Of a DNA stretch of 64,000 bases, positions 11,063-21,300 are shown in pieces (within the stretch, counting starts at the first letter, position 1; every line of letters starts with the position of its first letter). The notes under the pieces were generated by a model. That model ran no database searches. It saw only the letters and a list, made by a program, of their open reading frames with translations, and had not been told where the DNA came from. A program made the position numbers and the translations under genes. This stretch comes from Macrothele yani. Lineage: Eukaryota; Arthropoda; Arachnida; Araneae; Macrothelidae. Where the stretch lies: positions 228,434,701-228,498,700 of the forward strand of contig CM077034.1 of NCBI GenBank assembly GCA_039090855.1, read 5' to 3'.

Positions 11063-12237
11063 CACTATCTACCAACAAGTAATTGGACACCCCAGCAATC
11101 GAAGACATCTGCGGTCCTGATATACGTCACGGCCGCCGCCGTTAAGTATCGTGTGGGAAACAACAACGCACCCAGTCGCATGCAAGATGCCACGCAGTTC
11201 GGAGCTCTCTGATTTCGAGAAAGGTGTAATCGTTGGGTATCACAGAAATGGCCGATGACATATCCAGCGAGTTGAAGTACCCAAAATCGGCAGTGGCCTA
11301 CGTGATTGGCAAGTGGAAGATGAAAGGTGACTGTCGGAATGTGCCCCGACCCGGCAGACCCACAAAACTGGGAGTTGGAGACCGACGGGTGCGGGCCAGA
11401 GAAATTCGGAAGAACCGCACCAGATCGATGGGCCACATCCAGGAGGAGTTTCAACAGGCATCCGGGAGTGTTCTTTCGATGAAGACCATCCGTAAGGAAG
11501 CCCATCTGCTTGGTTATCATGGACGTGCTGTTGCCCACAAGCCTTTGATCACCAAGTCCAATAGCGCTGCTGGGCTAACGTGGTGCAAAGAATGTTGACA
11601 GTGGAAACAGGTTCTCTGGAGCGACGAATCAAGGTTCACCCTCTACAGTTGGGATGGCAGGATCTGGGTTTGGCGTCTGCCTGGAGAACGTCTCCTGCCA
11701 GAATGTATTGTGCCAATTGTGAAGTTCGGCGGCGGTGGAATTATACTATGGGGGTGTTTCTCCTGGTATGGCACGGGACCCTTGGTCGCAATTCCTGGTA
11801 GACTCAACGCCGAGACCTACTGCACCATTTTGGATGACCATGCGCTTCCTACGTTGTGGCAGTTTTACGGGGTGGACCCATGTTGCTTTCAGGATCACAA
11901 TGCCACCTTTCATGTTGCGAGGTCCACCATGTCTTGGTATGGTGACAATGGGGTTAATCGAATGGACTGGCCCCTGACCTTAACCCTATCGAGCACCTCT
12001 GGGACGAGTTGGAGCGTCGACTTAAGGGGTGCCCCCACCGTCCGAAATCGATGAAGGAACTGACCTGTCTTCTCCAAGCCGAGTGGAAGAAAATACCGCT
12101 AGCCGTCGTACAACGCCTGGTTGAGAGTATGCGCAGCTGTAATCGCCGCTCGTGGAGGCTCCACCAACTATTGAAGGTGAATAAACTTCGTTTTCCTTTG
12201 CTGTCACAGGTGTCCAATTACTTGTTGGTAGATAGTG
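11063..12237 (+). mobile_element. Tc1-like element C, copy 1
   Basis: Ends CACTATCTACCAACAAGTAA lie at 11063 and, inverted, at 12237, with TA at 11061-11062 and 12238-12239. The length is 1175 bp. Its sibling in the opposite orientation is at 16788-17979; together they flank the exon at 12471. Confidence 0.95.
11187..12172 (+). pseudogene. Tc1-like transposase pseudogene (element C, copy 1)
   Basis: The ATG at 11187 opens MPRSSELSDFEKGVIVGYHR but hits a TGA after 23 codons. The frame resumes one register over as DISSELKYPKSAVAYVIGKW, GRPTKLG and [16 protein letters not shown]. The core shows [11 protein letters not shown], a [10 protein letters not shown] block where the catalytic second Asp (QDDN in the sibling) is His, and a broken [12 protein letters not shown] block. 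There are several frameshifts, so it is dead. Confidence 0.9.
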
Positions 12238-12470
12238 TATATTGTAATATTGACGTTTTCCGTACTCAATTTATGATAACGTGAGAAACAGTGAATGATG
12301 TGACGACAAGTTTGTTGACATATGAGTAAAACAGTATTATCTATTTTGGTGTCATGCATGCATGCAATTTTGATACTTACAGTGTGCATTTTTTGTTTTA
12401 TAATGTGCATTTGGTCTTAAACTTGAATTATGGGTTGTCAGCTTATGTAACATTTTCTTCTGTTTTCCAG

Positions 12471-12573
12471 CATCCTTAATAAACTTACACCTGAGAAGTT
12501 CCACAAGCTGAGCGAAGAGCTCCTCAGCGTGGGATTGGACTCTACCCAGATTCTAAAAGGTGTTATTCTTCTT
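12471..12573 (+). CDS. EIF4G2: EIF4G2 exon, start of MIF4G
   Basis: The acceptor TGTTTTCCAG ends at 12470 and the donor GTAAGT begins at 12574. One base completes glycine, then 34 codons run from ILNKLTPEKFHKLSEELL to STQILKGVILL. This is the first helical hairpin of the MIF4G HEAT-repeat domain, which contacts eIF4A in the family. Tc1-like elements of the same family sit in inverted orientation in the two flanking introns. Confidence 0.93.
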
Positions 12574-12639
12574 GTAAGTAAAGTTTTCTACTTCTTACTA
12601 AAGTAATTTCTGGCAAATTATTAGGAATACATGAAACCT

Positions 12640-12935
12640 AATAACGTGTTGGTCCAGCCTTTGCCTTCAAAGCAGTTAAGATTCCTTGTGGCATGGATTC
12701 AACATGGTGCTGATATCATTCTACATGTATTCAGCCAAGTAGCTGTGATAGTGCCCATCAATTGCTGAATGTTAGCTGGAGGAATAGCTCTCTCAATCCC
12801 ATTTCACTTGTGTTCAATCGGGTTAAGATCTGGGGACTGTGGGGGCCATTTTAGCATTTGGGAGTCCTTAAGTCGTTCTCCTGGAACCACTCTGACGACC
12901 TGTGCCATGGTGCATTATCATACCTTCCAACTACT
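12640..12935 (-). pseudogene. Tc1-like transposase C-terminal relic
   Basis: On the minus strand the stretch contains a DNAPWH block near 12905, then [21 protein letters not shown] coding near 12800-12840, the second Asp and Glu regions of a D34E transposase. The frame is broken and no ends are seen. It lies just after the exon at 12471. Confidence 0.65.
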
Positions 12936-13057
12936 ACGGAACGTCCGTAGTTTCTGCGGATTTTGTTGTCTGACTACGGAACTCGCTGTCCAAACTACGG
13001 ATTCTGCCATTTTTCAATTTGTTTAATTTTTTTCTATTTTGCTATTATTTTGATATA

Positions 13058-14425
13058 CAGTGCTGGCCGCCCAAATTGCAACACCAAGAAGGAAGCATCC
13101 GATTGGCCTGAAATTCGCAGCATGCGTCGCCCGCGAGAGGACATGCAAACGACTAGCATTGCAGGGCATATGCAAATCATGTGCTCCCGGCGCGCCACCG
13201 AAAAACACTGTGAGAAGGGTGCACAGAAGGCGGGGGGTAAGTAGTGGAAGTGTGTTGTGCTGCCGGACCTGTGCGCGGGAAGCTTCCTGATGCCTCGTCG
13301 CAGAATACGGCGGTCATTCCAGCACGTTTCGGAGTTCGACAGAGGACGAATGGTGGCTTATCGCGACGGCGGTTTATCGTACCGAGACATCGGCGTCCGT
13401 GTGGGACGACATCCAGCCACAGTGAGGCGAGTGTGGATTCCGTGGGTTCAGGAGGGATGGATGGACGGACGGGCCGACCGACGAGAGCGATTGCCGCAGA
13501 CGCGGCACACACCGTACGAGAGGACCGGCACGTTGTGCCGCGGGCATTGCCGGCTAGCACCACCACATCACGAATGTTAGCTCAGGAATTAGAGTGTGTT
13601 GCGCAACAACCTGTGTCAGCACGTACCGATCGACGTCGTCTGCAGGAGCGGGGACTTGTCGCACGGCGCCCATTGCTCCGATTACCATTGACGTTACACC
13701 ACCGCCGAGTGCGGCGGCAGTGGGCCGTTGAACACCACACCTGGACTACGGAATGGCACGACATTGTCTCCTCCGACGAATCCCGCTTCTGCCTGCAACA
13801 CCACGATGGTCGGATCCACGTGAGGCGGCACCGCAGTGAGAGACTGTATGACGCCTGCATTATGCATCGCCATACCGGTCTGTCGCCTGGCGTTGCGATT
13901 TGGGGCACAATTGGATATGACACCCGCACCCCTCTGGTACGCATCACCTGTACACTCAACAGTCACCGCTACATCTCCGACGTTTTGGAGCCTGTAGTCC
14001 TCCCTTACCTGACAATGCGCACCCGCATGTGGCACGCATCGTGCCAACAATTCTTCACGGCCCACCAGGTGTCACTGCTGCCGTGCCCCACCTGTTCTCC
14101 CGGTATGTCGCCCATCGAACACGTCTGGTCGCTGATCGGCAACCGAGTGGCCCGGCAAGCACCACCCCTGATGAACTGTGGCAACGTGTGGAAGCAGCCT
14201 GGACCGACATACCCCAAGCCCACATCCAAAGCCTCGTTTGTTCGATGCAACGGCCGTTATTGCCAGCCATGGAGGCCACACGAAGTATTGATGTGTGCGT
14301 GTTCCGCAAGTCGCACGGGCCTGTAAGCTCAATCGTTTCATCTTTGTATCTGTTGTTATGTGTCCAGTAAATCTGGCTTTGCTATCTCGTGCCCTTCTTG
14401 GTGTGTGTTGCATTTTGGGTGGTGT
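13058..14425 (+). mobile_element. Tc1-like element D, copy 1
   Basis: The left end CAGTGCTGGCCGCCCAAATT follows TA at 13056-13057. The right end is decayed, but GCATTTTGGGTGG near 14410-14422 matches the family's inverted end. Other copies are at 48611-49228 with 54518-55284 (split), and at 51012-51627. Confidence 0.85.
13290..14326 (+). pseudogene. Tc1-like transposase pseudogene (element D)
   Basis: The ATG at 13290 opens MPRRRIRRSFQHVSEFDRGR, with YRDIGVRVGRHPATVRRVW as the helix-turn-helix. After a frame change the protein runs MLAQELECVAQQPVSARTDR, VSSDESRFCL (first Asp) and CSPGMSPIEHVWSL (Glu block). The second-Asp stretch (DNAHPHVARI in another frame, near 14012) is out of register because bases are missing just upstream and a compensating change follows. 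The sibling copy at 48.6 kb keeps QQDDAHPHMARI there. GC content is much higher than in the flanking intron. Confidence 0.88.
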
Positions 14426-14545
14426 TATTTTGCTTGGAAGAGTACGAACCTTGTGTTGGCACGTAGAAACACCATCTTGATGTTGCTTAGGTTTCTAATC
14501 GTACCTATGTCCTTCAATGTACTTAAGGAGTAGTAGGCCTACAAT

Positions 14546-15570
14546 ATTCAGGGCTGTTTGTGTTTCAGGTCTAACCCGGATTTCCGGGTTTGGGCGATCT
14601 TTCATGCCCGGAATTCCGGATGTTTAGCTTTGAAGACATTTTTAAGACTGTTAAATTTTGAGTTTTAATAAGCGACAAATCAAAAAAAAAAAAAAAAAAA
14701 AAAATTAAAACGATTCATGGCAAAAGTATTTACTAAAAAAAAATAGATTTCGCCAATGAATTAATGTGATAATAATATTGTCTTCCTCGCCGATGCAGCT
14801 GACTCGAGCTCGACACGCGAAGCTGGCGGGTTCGTGCTGTGGTTGTTCGTTGTTCTGTGAGAAGGGCACGCACACAAATTCTCAGTCATTTCGTCGGCGC
14901 TTCTGCTCCTCAATGCAAAAAAACAACAACAGGTTTTCGCTCTGATGAGTGATGTGGGATTGGAACTTGGAGATGGGGGAGTTAAAGTAAATAAAGTATG
15001 TCACTAACGTGTCTGCACCTATCTGCACCTATGCGCGGGAACAGCTTGCCTCATTGTATTAGTAAGTCAGTGACGGAGATGAGGTGTCTTTGTTTCCCTG
15101 ATGAAATGTTTGTGGTTTTTTGTTTAGGCAAAAGTGATGGTTTTTTGTGTGTGTGTGTGTGTGATGTGATGGATGAATGTTTTTAGGAATTTGAAAGTTG
15201 ACACGGTTTAAGTTAAGTTCGTCATCAACAATGAAATTTTTAACCAAAACTGACGATCTCAAGACATTAGAGGCTTCAGTCAAAAATAAATTCCGGTGGG
15301 ATTGGCTAGAACAAAAAGACACCCAAAAGGAGAAAGCTGGGATATGGTGTCGGAAAATTGATACAGCTGGGTCATGTTTCTGCATATATAAATGGAGTAC
15401 GTGCTACAGTTCTGCCTCCAAAACCTGTTAAAGCAATTATAACGGGCTACTTGTAATAGTAAAGGTTCTTCTCCTCTTCGGTACACAAACAAGACACTGC
15501 AAATGAAGGATGTTGGAAACGTAAGCGTCAGCGTGATAGCGTCTCCGCTAAAAAAACAAATGAAGATTGC
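14546..15570 (+). pseudogene. hAT-type relic with N-terminal zinc-finger fragment
   Basis: A hAT-like end, CAGGGCTGTTTGTGTTTCAG, lies near 14548. At 15198-15430 an open frame reads MTRFKLSSSSTMKFLTKTDD then FRWDWLEQKD, GIWCRKIDTAG and SCFCIYKW. The W.WLEQK....WCRK......CFC spacing resembles the BED-like finger at the start of some hAT transposases, with the second Cys/His half broken. Downstream KKQMKIAHFF at about 15540 fits the same family. Between them lie poly-A (14682-14703) and (GT)n (15143-15163). Family assignment is inference. Confidence 0.45.
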
Positions 15571-16387
15571 ACACTTTTTTCAGAAATGGTGTTATTTTAT
15601 TAGCAAATATAACTTTAGATTAACACCACACCAGACTGATGTGTTTTTTTAATTAATAAATGGAACTTAGATCAACATCCAATTTGCTAAATATTCTGTT
15701 ATTTTATTAGTAAATAGAGCTTTAGGTCAATACCACCTGACTGAAACTTAACGACTAAAATTTCTGTTAAAAAAAGATCAATATCCTATAAAAAAGAGGA
15801 GTTGCCCTTCTAGTAACATAAAAACTTGAATGCAGATTTTCTTTTATTTATTTGCCAAATGGGTAATTTTGCAATTGGAAAGAAAGGCAAAACTTTTATT
15901 AACGTTCTTAGTGTAGTATATGTTAAAGACAATATAATGTAGTTGTCGAAATCAAAGTTACTTAAATTTCACTAAAGGAGTTAATTTTTTTAGCAACAAA
16001 TTAATACTGAAAGCTCAACCCCAAAATAATTTACTGTTGTGAGCAAAAGGTATGGGTAGGTAGAAAGTAATTCCCAAAGTGAAACCATTTTATCTTTCAA
16101 AGTATCAGTAACAGCTTTGCTGATAAGTATAATAATTAGAGATACTAGAAGTAACGGAAATACTTTTGTTCTGCGGGGGGGGGGTACCCTCACATGTTCA
16201 TTTATGTCTCGAGTTTATGCATTGGCACCGTTGGGAGACGCCGATGATTTCAGGGTTTCATGCCTTGCCTTGCAAACACCTCTGAATATTGTTCTCAACA
16301 CATTCTTTCAAGTTTTTTACAAGAAGGTTTGCTTTGAAATAAGTTACAATTTCATGTTACAAGTACATTCTTTCCTTTGAAGTTTTA
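15571..16387. other. Intron sequence, no gene recognised
   Basis: AT-rich intron with two loosely similar stretches near 15590-15650 and 15690-15760 (TGTTATTTTATTAG and an ACCACACCAGACTG/ACCACCTGACTG block). A G run is at 16176-16184. Nothing else is seen. Confidence 0.5.
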
Positions 16388-16529
16388 TTTTTTTAGGTTG
16401 ACTATAACCGAAGTTGAGGGTTCACTATAAACGAAAATTTAAATGTACATTTCTGATGTTGCGGGTCGGGACCAATGATTTAGGTTCACTATATAAGAGT
16501 TCACTATATCCAGAGTTGACTGTATATGG
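16388..16529 (-). mobile_element. Tigger/pogo-type terminal relic
   Basis: On the minus strand the stretch begins CAGTCAACTCTGGATATAGT at 16529 and repeats TATAGTGAACC-like words. This is the style of Tigger/pogo inverted ends and comparable to the ends of the Tigger at 31870-36061. No coding region is seen. Confidence 0.5.
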
Positions 16530-16534
16530 GCATT

Positions 16535-16755
16535 AAGACCTATCAGCATACCAATTTTTAGATCTCTAGGTCATTTAAAAGTGGTCAAACAATTCGTGAA
16601 AAATTCAAGCAGACAATGGTTCCAAAGCCGCCATTTTGATTTTTTGGGTTTTTGTACTTTTCCAGGTATCCGGACCTTAAGACCTGTCAGCATGCTAATT
16701 TTCAGATCTCTGGGTAATTTAGAAGTGGTTAAACAATTTGTGGACAGAAACACTC
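16535..16755. repeat. Direct repeat pair, ~70 bp
   Basis: Two similar blocks start at about 16535 (ATTAAGACCTATCAGCAT) and 16676 (CTTAAGACCTGTCAGCAT). Each runs through CAGATCTCTGGGT-like sequence to AAACAATT(C/T)GTG. Origin unknown. Confidence 0.75.
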
Positions 16756-16787
16756 CCATTTCCCCACACTTGTTTCATATGTATATA

Positions 16788-17979
16788 CACTATCTACCAA
16801 CAAGTAATTGGACACCTGTGATAGTAAAGGAAAACAAAGTTTATTCACCTTCAATAGTTGATGGAGCCTGCATGAGCGGCGATTACAGCTGCGACCCTCC
16901 GGGGCATACTCTCAACCAGGCGTTGTACGACGGCTTCCACTCGGCTTGGAGAAGACGGGCCAGTTCCTTCACCGATTTCGGACGGTGGGGGCACCCCTTA
17001 AGTTGACGCTCCAACTTGTCCCAGAGGTGCTCGATAGGGTTAAGATCCGGGCTCGGCGCAGGCCAGTCCATTCGATTAATCCCATTGTCACCATACCAAG
17101 CCATGGTGGACCTCGCAACATGACAGGTGGCATTGTCATCCTGAAAGTAACATGAGTCCAGCCCGTAAAACTGCCACAACGTAGGAAGCGCATGGTCATC
17201 CAAAATGGTGCAGTGGGTCTCGGCGTTGAGTCTACCAGGAATTGCGACCAAGGGTCCCGTGCCATACCAGGAGAAACACCCACATAGCATAATTCCACTG
17301 CCGCCAAACTTCACAGTTGGCACAATACATTCCGGCAGGAGGCGTTCTCCAGGCAGACGCCAAACCCAGACCCTGCCATCCGAACGGTAGAGGGTGAACC
17401 TTGATTCGTCGCTCCAGAGAACCTGTTTCCACTGTTTAACGGTCCACTGTCGACGTTCTTTGCACCACGTTAGCCGAGCAGCGCTATTGGACTTGGTGAT
17501 CAAAGGCTTGTGGGCGGCAGCACGTCCATGATAACCGAGCAGATGGGCTTCCTTACGGATGGTATTCATCGAAAGAACAGTCCCAGATGCCTGTTGAAAC
17601 TCCTCGCGGGTGTGGCCCATCGATTTGGTGCGGTTCTTCCGAATTTCTCTGGCCAGCACCCGTCAGTCTCTAACTCCCAGTTTTGTGGGTCTGCCGGGTC
17701 GTGGCACATTCCGACAGTCACCTCTCATCTTCCACTTGCCAATCACGTAGGCCACTGTCGATTTTGGGTACTCGCTGGATATGTGATCGGCCATTTCTGT
17801 GATACCCGACGATTACACCTTTCTCGAAATCAGAGAGCTCCGAACTGCGTGGCATCTTGCGTGCGACTGGTTGCGTTGTTGTTTCCCACACGATATTTAA
17901 CGGCGGCGGTTGTGACGTGTATCAGGACCGCAGATATCGTCTATTGCAGGGGTGTCCAATTACTTGTTGGTAGATAGTG
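16788..17979 (-). mobile_element. Tc1-like element C, copy 2
   Basis: Same ends as the copy at 11063, with TA at 16786-16787 and 17980-17981. The length is 1192 bp. It lies in the intron after the 12471 exon, just before exon 18081. Confidence 0.95.
16835..17855 (-). pseudogene. Tc1-like transposase pseudogene (element C, copy 2)
   Basis: The ATG at 17855 opens the same MPRSSELSDFEKGVIVGYHR start with the same early register change as copy 1. An in-frame TGA replaces an Arg codon just before VLAREIRKN. From there 258 codons are open (17659 to 16883). They hold [22 protein letters not shown] and [12 protein letters not shown], so the whole DDE triad is present. The C-terminus shifts frame near 16940. 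It is better preserved than copy 1. Confidence 0.92.
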
Positions 17980-18080
17980 TATATATGTATGTGTGTGTGT
18001 ATAGTGCTTGTATTCTTATACTTAAGTGATGTAGCTTTGTGCTTTTGTTCTTGCCTAAGTTAGTTTTTCTTTTATTACAG

Positions 18081-18206
18081 ATCTTTGACAAAGCTTTAGA
18101 TGAACCCAAGTACAGTTCTATGTATGCATTGCTATGCCGGAAATTATGTGAAGAAGCTCCAAACTTTGATCCCCCTTCAACCAACACCGGTAGCCACAAC
18201 AACAAT
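18081..18206 (+). CDS. EIF4G2: EIF4G2 exon, MIF4G second helices
   Basis: The acceptor TTTATTACAG ends at 18080 and the donor GTAAGT begins at 18207. The exon is exactly 42 codons in phase 0. It begins IFDKALDEPKYSSMYALLC and continues RKLCEEAPNFDPP. The end, STNTGSHNNN, is a low-complexity loop that also varies in length between animal homologues. The donor lies about 185 bp before a 5.8-kb satellite. Confidence 0.94.
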
Positions 18207-18390
18207 GTAAGTAAAACTTCCTCCTTTATTCTGTCTTGTATGAAGTTCCCTGTTAAAGTGTAAATCATATGTTCTCTTCCCTCACAAAAATCAAAGTAAA
18301 GGAAATGAGTTTCAAAATGCTGAAGTGAAATACTCCAATGCGTCAAAACTCTTGAGAAGTACGAGGCACCTTCAGAAAGTTCTTGACTCG

Positions 18391-21300
18391 TGTAGATTTG
18401 TAGTAGTTTCTCCGAGCCATATGTGAGATTCTTCCGCGGATTTATAGAATTCCACTTTTTATTTTTTGTCATCATTTGGGCCGTCTCAAGATTGATGCAA
18501 AACTGAAGAGAAACTTGTGTGTGGGGGGTGTCATTTCCATCTGGGTATAATAGTATTTCATCTTTCAAAATTTTCAAAAATGGAACTGTAGATTTGTAGT
18601 AGTTTCTCCGAGCCATTTGTGAGATTCTTCAGATTTATAGAATTCCACTTTTTATTTTTTGTCATCATTTGGGCCGTCTCAAGATTGATGCAAAACTGAA
18701 GAGAAACTTGTGTGTGGGGGGTGTCATTTCCATCTGGGTATAATAGTATTTCATCTTTCAAAATTTTCAAAAATGGAACTGTAGATTTGTAGTAGTTTCT
18801 CCAAGCCATATGTGAGATTCTTCAGATTTATAGAATTCCGCTTTTTATTTTTTGTCATCATTTGGGCCGTCTCGAGATGGATGCAAAACTGAAGAGAAAC
18901 TTGTGTGGGGCGAGAGTCATTTCCATCTGGGTATAATAGTATTTCATCTTTCAAAATTTTCAAAAATGGAACGTTAGATCTGTAGTAGTTTCATCGAGCC
19001 ATATGTGATATTCTTCAGATTTATAGAATTCCACTTTTTATTTTTTGTCATCATTTGGGCCGTCTCAAGATTGATGCAAAACTGAAGAGAAACTTGTGTG
19101 TGGGGGGTGTCATTTCCATCTGGGTATAATAGTATTTCATCTTTCAAAATTTTCAAAAATGGAACCTGTAGATTTGTAGTAGTTTCTCCGAGCCATATGT
19201 GAGATTCTTCAGATTTGTAGAATTCCATTTTTATTTTTTGTCATCATTTGGGCCGTCTCGAGATGGATGCAAAACTGAAGAGAAACTTGTGTGGGGCGGG
19301 AGTCATTTCCATCTGGGTATAATAGTATTTCATCTTTCAAAAATGGAACGTTAGATCTGTAGTAGTTTCTCCAAGCCATATGTGAGATTCTTCAGATTTA
19401 TAGAATTCCACTTTTTATTTTTTGGCATCATTTGGGCCGTCTCGAGATGGATGCAAAACTGAAGAGAAACTTGTGTGTGGGGGAAGTCATTTCCATCTGG
19501 GTATAATAGTATTTCATCTTTCAAAATTTTCAAAAATGGAACTGTAGATTTGTAGTAGTTTCTCCGAGCCATATGTGAGATTCTTCAGATTTATAGAATT
19601 CCACTTTTTATTTTTTGTCATCATTTGTGCCGTCTCAAGATCGATGCAAAACTGAAGAGAAACTTGTGTGTGGGGGAAGTCATTTCCATCTGGTTATAAT
19701 AGCATTTCATGTTTCAAAACTTTCAAAAATGGAACTGTAGACTTGTATTAGTTTCTCCGAGCGATATGTAAAATCCTTCCGCGGATTTATAGAATTCCAC
19801 TTTTTTTTTTTTTTTTTTGTCATCATTTGGGCTGTCTCAAGATTGATGCAAAACTGAAGAGAAACTTGTGGGTGGGGGAAGTCATTTCCATCTGGGTATA
19901 ATAGTATTTCATCTTTCAAAATTTTCAAAAATGGAACTGTAGATTTGTAGTAGTTTCTCCGAGCCATTTGTGAGATTCTTCAGATTTATAGAATTCCACT
20001 TTTAATTTTTTGGCATCATTTGGGCCGTCTCGAGATGGATGCAAAACTGATGAGAAACTTGTGTGTGGGGGAAGTCATTTCCATCTGGGTATAATAGTAT
20101 TTCATCTTTCAAAATTTTCAAAAATGGAACTGTAGATTTGTAGTAGTTTCTCCGAGCCATTTGTGAGATTCTTCAGATTTATAGAATTCCACTTTTTATT
20201 TTTTGGCATCATTTGGGCCGTCTCGAGATGGATGCAAAACTGAAGAGAAACTTGTGTGTGGGGGAAGTCATTTCCATCTGGGTATAATAGTATTTCATCT
20301 TTCAAAATTTTCAAAAATGGAACGTTAGATCTGTAGTAGTTTCTCCGAGCCATATGTGAGATTCTTCAGATTTATAGAATTCCACTTTTTATTTTTTGTC
20401 ATCATTTGGGTCGTCTCAAGATTGATGCAAAACTGAAGAGAAACTTGTGTGTGGGGGAGTCATTTCCATCTGGGTATAATAGCATTTCATGTTTCAAAAC
20501 TTTCAAAAATAGAACTGTAGACTTGTATTAGTTTCTCTGAGCGATATGTGAAATCCTTCCGCGGATTTACAGAATTCCACTTTTTATTTTTTGTCATATT
20601 TGGGCCGTTCGAGATTGATGCAAAACTGAAGAGAAACTTGTGTGTGGGGGGTGTCATTTCCATCTGGGTATAATAGTATTTCATCTTTCAAAATTTTCAA
20701 AAATGGAACTGTAGATTTGTAGAAGTTTCTCCAAGCCATATGTGAGATTCTTCAGATTTATAGAATTCCACTTTTTATTTTTTGTCATCATTTGTGCCGT
20801 CTCAAGATCGATGCAAAACTGAAGAGAAACTTGTGTGTGGGGGAGTCATTTCCATCTGGGTATAATAGCATTTCATGTTTCAAAACTTTCAAAAATGGAA
20901 CTGTAGACTTGTATTAGTTTCTCCGAGCGATATGTAAAATCCTTCCGCGGATTTATAGAATTCCACTTTTTTTTTTTTTTGTCATCATTTGGGCCGTCTC
21001 AAGATTGATGTAAAACTGAAGAGAAACTTGTGGGTGGGGGAAGTCATTTCCATCTGGGTATAATAGTATTTCATCTTTCAAAATTTTCAAAAAATGGAAC
21101 GTTAGATCTGTAGTAGTTTCTCCGAGCCATATGTGAGATTCTTCAGATTTATAGAATTCCGCTTTTTATTTTTTGTCATCATTTGGGCCGTCTCAAGATT
21201 GATGCAAAGCTGAAGAGAAACTTGTGTGTGGGGGGTGTCATTTCCATCTGGGTTTAATAGTATTTCATCTTTCAAAATTTTCAAAAATGGAACTGTAGAT

